DNA of 7,755 nucleotides, from contig PALW01000055.1 of the NCBI GenBank assembly GCA_002710745.1, positions 1 through 7,755 on the forward strand. Reading direction: 5' to 3'. Of this stretch, positions 1 through 6,178 are shown piece after piece (position 1 is the first letter of the stretch; every line of letters starts with the position of its first letter). The translations under genes and the position numbers were made by a program. The notes under the pieces are model-generated. The model did no database searches and had not been told where the DNA came from. It was given only the letters and a program-made list of their open reading frames with translations. The stretch is from Porticoccaceae bacterium (lineage in GTDB: Bacteria > Pseudomonadota > Gammaproteobacteria > Pseudomonadales > Porticoccaceae).

Positions 1-1356
1 ACATTTGGAAAGGCGCATGGTGCAGGCACTGAGAATAATGTGAGTGTCGAGCCTGAAGGAGCATCGTTGGAAGAAATGGGGTTCGGTTGGACTAACTCAT
101 TTGGAAAAGGAACAGGAAGTGACACAATCACTAGTGGAATAGAGGGCGCATGGACCGCAAATCCAATTGCTTGGGATAACGGTTATTATGATCTTCTCTT
201 TGGATATGAGTGGGAACTCACCAAGAGTCCCGCTGGTGCATGGATTTGGCATGCTATTGATCAAAAAGAAGAGGATATGGCTCCAGATGCTGAAAATTCA
301 GCTGAACGCGTTCCAACAATGATGACTACGGCAGACATGGCGTTAAGAATGGATCCTGCTTATGAAAAAATATCCAGACGTTTTCATGAGAATCCTGATC
401 AATTTGCTGATGCATTCGCTAGGGCGTGGTTTAAGTTATTACACAGAGACATGGGGCCTAAAACAAGATATCTGGGTCCCGAAGTGCCTGCTGAAGAATT
501 AATATGGCAAGACCCAGTTCCGGCTGGAAATTCAGATTATAGTATCGAAAAGGTGAAAGAGAAGATAGCCGAAGCAGGGCTATCCATTCAAGAAATGGTA
601 GAGACTGCTTGGGCGAGTGCATCAACTTACCGAGGCTCAGATATGCGTGGTGGTGCTAACGGAGCTCGTATTCGTCTGGAGCCTCAGAAAAGTTGGGAAA
701 TCAATAAGCCAGAACAGTTGACTAAGATTCTCGAGGTATATGAGGCAATTTCATCTGAGACTGGTGCTTCAGTAGCAGATGTAATCGTACTTGCAGGAAA
801 TATTGGAATAGAAATGGCTTCGGGTAAGTCAGTACCTTTCTCAGCAGGAAGAGGTGACGCATTACAAGAGCAGACAGATGTTGAATCTTTTGACGTTTTG
901 GAGCCTGTATCTGATGCTTTTAGGAACTATCATGAAACAGGATTAAATACCTCTCCAGAGGAATTTATGTTGGATAAAGCTCAGCTTTTGGGATTAACAG
1001 CACCTGAAATGACCGTTCTTGTTGGGGGTATGCGATCACTTGGTATAAGTGCAAACGGTTATGGTTTGTTTACCGAAAATGCCAATTCACTATCCAATGA
1101 TTATTTTAAGACTCTTCTAGATATGTCAGTAAAGTGGAAGCCTAATGGGACTGGAAATTCTTTTGAAGCAATGAACAGAGTGACCGGTGAGAAGGTTCGC
1201 TCAGCGTCCAGAGCCGATCTAGTTTTTGGATCAAACTCTCAACTTCGGGCGATTGTTGAAGTCTACGCCGAAAATGACTCCGATGAAAAGTTTGTTGGCG
1301 ACTTTATTTCAGCGTGGTCCAAGGTTATGAATGCTGACAGGTTTGACTTGCAGTAA
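1..1356 (+). CDS. katG: Catalase-peroxidase KatG, C-terminal part (5' end outside the window)
   Basis: Bifunctional haem enzyme that removes hydrogen peroxide by catalase and peroxidase reactions. The frame is open from base 1, so the gene starts upstream; 451 residues are present of a family length of roughly 720-750. The first residues, TFGKAHGAG, are the family motif that directly follows the proximal haem histidine (His270 in M. tuberculosis KatG), so that histidine is just outside. Visible conserved points (window numbering): Ser45 in ITSGIE, matching M. tuberculosis Ser315; Trp51, matching Trp321; Asp112, matching the proximal Asp381; and Arg149 in HRDMGP, matching the mobile Arg418 needed for catalase activity. 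From about residue 165 onward is the haem-less C-terminal domain, with RGGANG at 216-221 and the typical C-terminal end near SAWSKVMNADRFDL. The Trp-Tyr-Met crosslink residues and the promoter lie upstream. The GTG at 40 is an internal valine codon. No frameshift is seen; identification is firm. Confidence 0.97.
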   Translation, partial: TFGKAHGAGTENNVSVEPEGASLEEMGFGWTNSFGKGTGSDTITSGIEGAWTANPIAWDNGYYDLLFGYEWELTKSPAGAWIWHAIDQKEEDMAPDAENSAERVPTMMTTADMALRMDPAYEKISRRFHENPDQFADAFARAWFKLLHRDMGPKTRYLGPEVPAEELIWQDPVPAGNSDYSIEKVKEKIAEAGLSIQEMVETAWASASTYRGSDMRGGANGARIRLEPQKSWEINKPEQLTKILEVYEAISSETGASVADVIVLAGNIGIEMASGKSVPFSAGRGDALQEQTDVESFDVLEPVSDAFRNYHETGLNTSPEEFMLDKAQLLGLTAPEMTVLVGGMRSLGISANGYGLFTENANSLSNDYFKTLLDMSVKWKPNGTGNSFEAMNRVTGEKVRSASRADLVFGSNSQLRAIVEVYAENDSDEKFVGDFISAWSKVMNADRFDLQ

Positions 1357-1365
1357 AGCCTTTGG

Positions 1366-1403
1366 TTGCCGGTTACCTCTTCAGGTATCCGGCAATACCT
1401 TTT
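1366..1403 (+). terminator. Rho-independent terminator after katG
   Basis: The arms TTGCCGGTTACC (1366-1377) and GGTATCCGGCAA (1384-1395) pair over 12 positions with one T-T mismatch and enclose the 6-base loop TCTTCA. A short T run (1400-1403) follows four bases later, then AT-rich sequence. The hairpin begins 9 bases after the katG stop codon. The T run is short and slightly displaced, so termination may be incomplete, but position and stem strength fit the end of the katG transcript. Confidence 0.75.
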
Positions 1404-1466
1404 AAATTTAAAAACCTTCTTTTACTTGCTTTACAGATGCTGCTCCAGCAGTGTGACCAGCTTAAT

Positions 1467-1479
1467 TGATTTATAATCA
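1467..1479 (+). promoter_or_regulatory. Candidate -10 box inside a small dyad upstream of the MFS gene
   Basis: A perfect TATAAT lies at 1472-1477, 60 bases before the MFS start codon. It sits inside the inverted repeat TGATT-TAT-AATCA (1467-1479), a position where a repressor could block RNA polymerase. No good -35 hexamer is found at 16-18 bases upstream (CAGTGT at 17), so the promoter may be weak or need an activator. Another small inverted repeat, CTGCT-CC-AGCAG (1440-1451), lies in the -35 area. The call rests on sequence appearance only. Confidence 0.4.
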
Positions 1480-1537
1480 GCTAAAAGCAATCAAATAATA
1501 CAAAACGACGACTTGTTCTTTGAGACAAGAGGGGAAA

Positions 1538-2827
1538 ATGCTTAAATTATTTCGTCAAAAGAATTTCTCCATATTCTGGTTTGGAGAAACTATATCAATT
1601 ATAGGCGATCAAATAAGTCTGATCGCTTTCCCATGGCTCGTATTGCAAATGACTGATAGTGCTGCCCTCACAGGACTAGTGTTTGCTGTACAGGGAATTC
1701 CTCGAGCTTTTTTAATGCTTGCAGGCGGTGCGCTTGTGGATAGAACTAGTCCTAAGTTTGTTATGTTGGCTTCGAATTTGATCCGCATGATCTTAGTTTT
1801 GTCACTAGCGTACATGATAAGCATTGATAGCATTGAAATACCAACAGTATTCATGATGGCATTTGCGTTTGGAGTTGCTGATGCGTTCTTTTATCCTGCC
1901 AGCACGTCAATGTTACCAAGCCTTGTCTCCAGAAAGGAATTACAGTCAGGGAATGCAATTATACAAATGACACTGCATTTGGGCATGACTGTGGGACCTG
2001 TTCTGGCTGCAGTTATAATAGCGGGTGAAGTATCATCAGTAACAAGCCAGCAAGGCGTCGATGGGAGCGTTACCGGTAGTTTTGAAAACGATAAACTCGG
2101 TTTATCGAGGGCTTTTTACGTAGATGCTATGACCTTTGCCTTATCGTTTTTGTCGCTCTTATTTGTGAAAGTGAGACCTTTCGATGAGTCTGATAACGCT
2201 GATGGATCGATATCCATGATTGCTGAGGTTAAGCAAGCAGTAAAATGGGTATCTTCCATACCAGCTGTCAAATTAGGATTTATTGGCATGGCTGTGATTC
2301 ATTTCTTTTTCATGCCAATGATTTTTGTTGGGATTCCCGTTTGGGCAAAGCAGAACTTTGTCGAGGGTGCTTACGTTTTTGGTATGGTGACCGCAGCGTA
2401 TGGTATGGGTGCATTTCTGGGTGCCATCAGTGCTGGTTACTTAAAAGGACCAGATGATAAAAATTTAATTCCTTATATGTTTTGGGCTTATGTTTTTAGT
2501 GGCTCTACACTTGCGTTAATAGTTTTTTACAAGGCCTATTGGTGGGCAATGTTATTGTTTTTTATAGCTGGTGGTTTTGATACATATTTTTATGTCCATT
2601 TTACAACATGGTTACAACGGATAACGCCCGAAAGTCTTTTAGGCAGAGTTATGAGCGTTTTAATGCTCATGTCTATGGGTCTTCTTCCAGTTGCCGATGG
2701 AATAATGGGTTTTGCGATAGATTTTAGTTTAAATCTCACAATGGTACTTAGCGCATCATTCTTAATGATCTTTTGTGCTTTAGTGGCCTTGAATCCGAGA
2801 GCTCGGATTACTGCTCAGAAAAACTAG
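1538..2827 (+). CDS. MFS exporter, EntS-like (MFS_3 type)
   Basis: Inner-membrane transporter of the major facilitator superfamily, probably a proton-coupled efflux pump; the substrate cannot be read from the sequence. The product has 429 residues and about twelve hydrophobic segments, roughly at 13-36, 43-65, 76-97, 102-122, 146-166, 193-212, 247-270, 278-301, 311-331, 335-356, 371-395 and 397-417. The opening (short basic N-terminus, FWFGETISIIGDQIS) and the motif A-like GGALVDRTSP at 63-72 between segments 2 and 3 fit the MFS_3/enterobactin-exporter group. The loop between segments 5 and 6 (about 164-190) is long and polar. ATG 1538 is chosen because AGAGGGG (1528-1534) is well placed before it; an in-frame TTG at 1520 has no such site and would add six polar residues. 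It follows the katG terminator and converges with the next gene, stop to stop. Confidence 0.9.
   Translation: MLKLFRQKNFSIFWFGETISIIGDQISLIAFPWLVLQMTDSAALTGLVFAVQGIPRAFLMLAGGALVDRTSPKFVMLASNLIRMILVLSLAYMISIDSIEIPTVFMMAFAFGVADAFFYPASTSMLPSLVSRKELQSGNAIIQMTLHLGMTVGPVLAAVIIAGEVSSVTSQQGVDGSVTGSFENDKLGLSRAFYVDAMTFALSFLSLLFVKVRPFDESDNADGSISMIAEVKQAVKWVSSIPAVKLGFIGMAVIHFFFMPMIFVGIPVWAKQNFVEGAYVFGMVTAAYGMGAFLGAISAGYLKGPDDKNLIPYMFWAYVFSGSTLALIVFYKAYWWAMLLFFIAGGFDTYFYVHFTTWLQRITPESLLGRVMSVLMLMSMGLLPVADGIMGFAIDFSLNLTMVLSASFLMIFCALVALNPRARITAQKN
2792..2809. repeat. Perfect inverted repeat at the 3' end of the MFS gene
   Basis: AATCCGAG (2792-2799) and CTCGGATT (2802-2809) are perfect reverse complements separated by two bases, inside the last codons of the MFS gene and 15 bases before its stop codon. 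It could form a transcript hairpin from either strand. No T run follows on either side, so it is not a standard intrinsic terminator, but it is the only strong dyad near the junction of the two convergent genes. Confidence 0.6.
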
Positions 2828-5248
2828 CTACTCTAATAAAGCTGCTTTAGCCTCAGAAAATTGAGTCAGAAGATTAGAGATATTGTCATCTTTGTATCTG
2901 TCGACTGCTATTTTTTCGAGTGTTCGCATCGCAAAAATGAGTTTCTCTTTTGCTTCTTTTTCAGAAGATGGTTCTGTACTACCTTTATAATTTATCCATA
3001 TTGGCGATGTATGAGCAAAGGGGTAACTATCCATTGCGGGCCAGACCGTCTCGCCACCATAGGTTCTTGCGGCCACCCATCCCCCTTTGGGTATAGTAAT
3101 TGATCCTTTATATTCTATTGTTTCCCCAGCTTTTACACCTGCAAACTTTTTGATTGGTATTCCGTTTATTACAATCTCAGCGTGTTCTACTGAAATGGTT
3201 GAGGATAGTTTGAGTGAAAATGATTGCATACCATCTTCAATAATATCTCCATGCTCAACTTCATCATTTAGTGTTAATTCAATAATGGGTCCATTAGTTA
3301 CGAAGCTATTTCCTTTTTTAATTGCTTTAACATAATTACTCCAATCTAACTTCCCGGACGGATGTTTTGCGTATATTCGAGCACTGCCGATAGCAGGAGT
3401 TCTTTGAAAATCAACAAACATGTCAGTGCCTGCCATTGCTACTACTGGGTAACCGGCATTTAGCAGTCCATACCATAAGTTAGTTGTTCCCAGTTCATCG
3501 CTCCAGGCACAGACCAATTCCAGACCGACATTATCATGAAGTATGGCATTAGGTATAAATTCTATTGGTATATTAGAAACACTATCAGATTCAAAGGGAT
3601 CAATGTTCAATACGATTGGATGCACATAAGTTGCAATGCTGTCTGGGTATGAGTTTATGAAAGAAATAACATCAGCATTTGATTTGTTCCCCTCACTCAA
3701 TTCTGGATATCCTGGACCCCAATACCAAGGATAGTAAAAGTCCGATGGCCCAACTGCACCAATGTGCCCATGGAAATGTGAACGAATTTCTTGAGCAAAC
3801 TTTATTAATCGTCCAGATGGTAACCGTTGAGAGATATTTTTGAATTCCTTGTCCATTAATCGGCTATGTAAATTTGCAGCTTGTGGGGTTGCGATATCAA
3901 GATTCTCACCTTCCATAAGTGGACCGATATCTTTTACAACTCGTCTAAATGGGCCGTCATAATTTAGATGAAGATGGAAATCTGCAGATTTATATCCGTA
4001 ATGTTCAGGATTCCAAATCTCCTCAAGGTTTATGACTGTTACGTCAGAATTTTCTGCACTTAATTTTATATGTGAGGTAAGTGTTGTAAGTCCACCTGAC
4101 GCAAAGATTGAAATTTCTTCACTTGGAACATCGACTAAAACCTCTCCATCGGAATAAAAATAGTAATAACCATTTTGAGAGTCGAAATAATTTGGGCTAT
4201 TTGGATTCAATATGGGATGTCCACTTGAGTTTATAATTGCAAGCCGGCTCGCTACTGACACTCCGTTTTTTTTAGTTTTTATAGAGATTGAGCGTCTATT
4301 CTCTTTCCAAAGCCATTTCTTAACCTCTAAATTATTTGATTTTCCTCCATCTACGGAAATCTTTTTTAATTGCCAATCTCCAGTTGCATTGGGTTCGGTA
4401 TAATAAATAGATTTTCCATCGTGACTCCAGCTTGGATCTTGAGCATAAAACTTACCGGGAGTTAAATTCGAATATAGATCCATTTGATTTAAATCTGCTG
4501 TAATAAGATTTAAATCATCATTAATTGCCCAGTTATAACTTATTATTTTTTTGTTAGGATGAATGTCAAAACTAAGCTGACCAGCAATGCTATCTGTTTT
4601 TATAATTTCGAACGATTTTTTTGAAATATCAAAAGCGATTATCTGTCGCTCGGGCCATGACAGATGATTAAAATAGATTTTCTCTTTAGTAGGACCAAAT
4701 CTAACATTTCTTGAATGTCCTTTTAAATTCGTTAACTGAGTTTGCTTATTTGTATCAAGATTATGACTCCAAATTGCCAATTGGCCTCCTTGGCTTGAAG
4801 AAAATAGTATCTTGCTATTATCAGGAGAGAACTCAGGGTCCAGTTCAATAGCAGGCGTATCAATTTCAGTGCTTTCATTATTAAATAGATCCATCACCAC
4901 TATAGAAGTGTCTGTCCCTTTGTCTCTGACAAACGTAATTTTTCTTCCATCATTTGACCACCTGGGTCTACTATCAATTGATCCCGTATCAGTTAATTGA
5001 GCAGCGGTGTTTGTATCGAGATCCATAATCCAGATATAACCATGGGCCGAAAATGCAAGGTGTTTGCCATCTATTGATTCGGCAGGATATTTTGGATTGG
5101 AAGATATTATAGGAAACTCGTAACCTTCCAAATAAATATGATGCCTCTGACCTTCGACTTTTGGGTATCGGTTAGTCCACTCTCCAAACGAGTGTGAGGA
5201 AATCAAGATAAATGTTGCAATGATTATAAATTGATTAGAAAGTTTCAT
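2828..5248 (-). CDS. Exported TolB-like beta-propeller / PHP-type (CehA/McbA-like) metallohydrolase
   Basis: Large exported protein (806 residues) of unknown substrate. Residues 1-22 look like a Sec signal peptide (MKLSNQ, then a hydrophobic core, likely cut near SFG/E); there is no lipobox cysteine, so a periplasmic or secreted protein is inferred. Residues about 50-300 hold repeated propeller blades with the TolB/WD40-like pattern, for example SIDGKHLAFSA, WSNDGRKITFV, FSPDNSKILFS and WSHDGKSIYYT; about six blades can be counted. After a beta-rich linker comes a PHP-like metal site: HLH (H425, H427), E487, H491/H493/H495 in RSHFHGHIG, H543 in YVHP, and D609 in AGTD. The order HxH, E, H, H, GTD matches CehA/McbA-type hydrolases, which act on ester, carbamate or phosphoester-like bonds; the real substrate cannot be told. 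Residues about 655-755 look like a beta-sandwich, followed by a charged helical tail. ATG 5248 is the only start placing the signal peptide at the N-terminus; it lacks a strong ribosome-binding site. Confidence 0.85.
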   Translation of the reverse strand: MKLSNQFIIIATFILISSHSFGEWTNRYPKVEGQRHHIYLEGYEFPIISSNPKYPAESIDGKHLAFSAHGYIWIMDLDTNTAAQLTDTGSIDSRPRWSNDGRKITFVRDKGTDTSIVVMDLFNNESTEIDTPAIELDPEFSPDNSKILFSSSQGGQLAIWSHNLDTNKQTQLTNLKGHSRNVRFGPTKEKIYFNHLSWPERQIIAFDISKKSFEIIKTDSIAGQLSFDIHPNKKIISYNWAINDDLNLITADLNQMDLYSNLTPGKFYAQDPSWSHDGKSIYYTEPNATGDWQLKKISVDGGKSNNLEVKKWLWKENRRSISIKTKKNGVSVASRLAIINSSGHPILNPNSPNYFDSQNGYYYFYSDGEVLVDVPSEEISIFASGGLTTLTSHIKLSAENSDVTVINLEEIWNPEHYGYKSADFHLHLNYDGPFRRVVKDIGPLMEGENLDIATPQAANLHSRLMDKEFKNISQRLPSGRLIKFAQEIRSHFHGHIGAVGPSDFYYPWYWGPGYPELSEGNKSNADVISFINSYPDSIATYVHPIVLNIDPFESDSVSNIPIEFIPNAILHDNVGLELVCAWSDELGTTNLWYGLLNAGYPVVAMAGTDMFVDFQRTPAIGSARIYAKHPSGKLDWSNYVKAIKKGNSFVTNGPIIELTLNDEVEHGDIIEDGMQSFSLKLSSTISVEHAEIVINGIPIKKFAGVKAGETIEYKGSITIPKGGWVAARTYGGETVWPAMDSYPFAHTSPIWINYKGSTEPSSEKEAKEKLIFAMRTLEKIAVDRYKDDNISNLLTQFSEAKAALLE

Positions 5249-5262
5249 GAATTCTAATTCAT
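5247..5262. promoter_or_regulatory. Inverted repeat over the start codon of the propeller/PHP gene
   Basis: ATGAATT (5247-5253) and AATTCAT (5256-5262) are perfect reverse complements with a CT spacer. The repeat overlaps the start codon and the place where the ribosome-binding site of the minus-strand gene should be; that site has no clear Shine-Dalgarno sequence. It could be an operator or an mRNA hairpin that limits translation. AT-rich sequence makes chance occurrence quite possible. Confidence 0.35.
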
Positions 5263-5276
5263 CACGCTTAAGAGTT

Positions 5277-5292
5277 TATAATTAAGTATAAT
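5277..5292 (+). promoter_or_regulatory. Twin TATAAT boxes in the divergent intergenic region
   Basis: Two perfect TATAAT hexamers lie at 5277-5282 and 5287-5292, exactly 10 bases apart, about 75-90 bases before the GloB-like start codon. Neither has a good -35 hexamer at 16-18 bases. On the minus strand the same stretch reads TATACT (5285-5290), a possible -10 for the propeller/PHP gene, so the divergent promoters probably overlap here. A run of nine T residues (5321-5329) lies between this site and the GloB-like gene. Confidence 0.45.
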
Positions 5293-5366
5293 GTTATCTG
5301 ATTTCAATTACCTCTCTTCGTTTTTTTTTCGATCGAGATGAGTACTGATTAGTGCGGGGTTACAAA

Positions 5367-6146
5367 ATGAAAGTTCACCAGATATATACAGCAAGTTTCA
5401 TGAGAAATTGGAACTATCTCATAGAGCTTGATGACTCAAGTGCCATTGTCATAGACCCTTTAAGTGACGAATTGATAAATGATTTTCTAGATAAAAATTC
5501 TCTTACGCTCAAAACTATTATAAATACACATGAACACTTTGATCATATACAAGGAAATCAGGCACTTATAGATCAGCATGGTTGCGATGTTTGGAGTCAC
5601 AAAAATTGTGTGGGAAAAGTACCGGGCTTGAGTCGAATTTTGAAGACAGGCGAAATAATAGATTTAGATTTAGATAGTCAGATTAAAGTTTTAGATACAC
5701 CTGGACACACTTTTGCTCATTTATCTTTGTTACTTTTGGTTAAAAATACTCAATTAGCCATTATTGCTGGCGATGCTTTGTTTAATGCGGGAGTCGGCAA
5801 TTGCAGAAATGGTGGTGATCCAGAGACTCTATATCAAACGATTTCGCAACAGTTTTGTGTGCTTCATGATGATGTGATCGTTTATCCAGGACACGAATAT
5901 TTGGAAAACAACTTAAAATTTACATTGAGTATAGAACCCGACAATTCTGATGCGTCAGACTGGTTATTAAATTTGCAAGAGCAAGACCCGACTATTGGTT
6001 CTCGTCATATAACAATTGGAGATGAGCGCAAAATTAATACTTTTATGAGGCTTGATAGTCCCGCGATCCGCTCTAATCTGGATTTAGTTGATGCGTCAGA
6101 TAAGGATGTCTTTGTCTCCTTAAGAATGAGAAGAGATAGTTGGTGA
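5367..6146 (+). CDS. Glyoxalase II-like hydrolase (hydroxyacylglutathione hydrolase family, MBL fold)
   Basis: Predicted cytoplasmic metallo-hydrolase of 259 residues, about the usual GloB length, likely cleaving S-lactoylglutathione or a similar thioester in methylglyoxal detoxification. All di-metal ligands are present: THEHFDH at 54-60 (H55, H57, D59, H60), H114 in DTPGHT, D136 in AGDALF and H176 in YPGHEY. After the aspartate it has GVGNCRNGGDPETLYQTI, similar to the GloB segment with GTPEQMYQSL, and it keeps NNLKF after the last histidine and a C-terminal (E)RKINTFMR like GloB's NPFLR region. This favours glyoxalase II over a beta-lactamase or sulfur dioxygenase, but glutathione specificity is inferred. 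ATG 5367 is preferred because GGGGT (5356-5360) lies six bases upstream; an in-frame GTG at 5352 would add five residues. gltX begins 28 bases downstream on the same strand, so the two are probably co-transcribed. Confidence 0.85.
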   Translation: MKVHQIYTASFMRNWNYLIELDDSSAIVIDPLSDELINDFLDKNSLTLKTIINTHEHFDHIQGNQALIDQHGCDVWSHKNCVGKVPGLSRILKTGEIIDLDLDSQIKVLDTPGHTFAHLSLLLLVKNTQLAIIAGDALFNAGVGNCRNGGDPETLYQTISQQFCVLHDDVIVYPGHEYLENNLKFTLSIEPDNSDASDWLLNLQEQDPTIGSRHITIGDERKINTFMRLDSPAIRSNLDLVDASDKDVFVSLRMRRDSW

Positions 6147-6151
6147 GGCAT

Positions 6152-6178
6152 ATGGATATAAGGTCTTTAGCAAAATGA
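6152..6178 (+). other. Possible 8-codon leader reading frame overlapping the gltX start
   Basis: An ATG at 6152 opens a frame encoding MDIRSLAK and ending in TGA (6176-6178), which overlaps the gltX ATG as ATGA. GAGG (6145-6148) lies only three bases before it, a short spacing. The gltX start itself has only a weak AAGG (6160-6163) 11 bases upstream. A tiny translated frame coupled to gltX is therefore conceivable, but a chance frame in the 28-base gap is at least as likely. Confidence 0.2.

Noticed and set aside
40..1356. GTG at 40 as the katG start
   Set aside because: The frame is open from base 1, and the residues before it (TFGKAHGAG) are the conserved KatG proximal haem motif, so the gene continues upstream.
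1520..1540. TTG at 1520 as the MFS start
   Set aside because: ATG 1538 has a well-placed AGAGGGG before it and gives the usual short basic N-terminus.
1609..1854. Minus-strand open frame inside the MFS gene
   Set aside because: It lies wholly antisense to a well-supported gene and encodes nothing recognisable.
2861..3335. Plus-strand open frames opposite the propeller/PHP gene (also at 4212-4403 and 4812-5000)
   Set aside because: They are antisense to a coherent 806-residue product, with no recognisable protein or ribosome-binding site.
2828..5248. Recent transfer of the propeller/PHP gene, based on its AT-rich 5' half
   Set aside because: Local G+C swings from about 20 to 48% within the gene; conserved catalytic segments are richer and repeat segments poorer, so composition is not evidence of transfer.
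5352..5369. GTG at 5352 as the start of the GloB-like gene
   Set aside because: ATG 5367 follows a GGGGT at good spacing and begins at the expected family N-terminus.
5367..6146. Beta-lactamase identity for the MBL-fold protein
   Set aside because: There is no signal peptide, and the GNCRNGGDPETLYQTI and YPGHEYLENNLKF segments match the glyoxalase II family.
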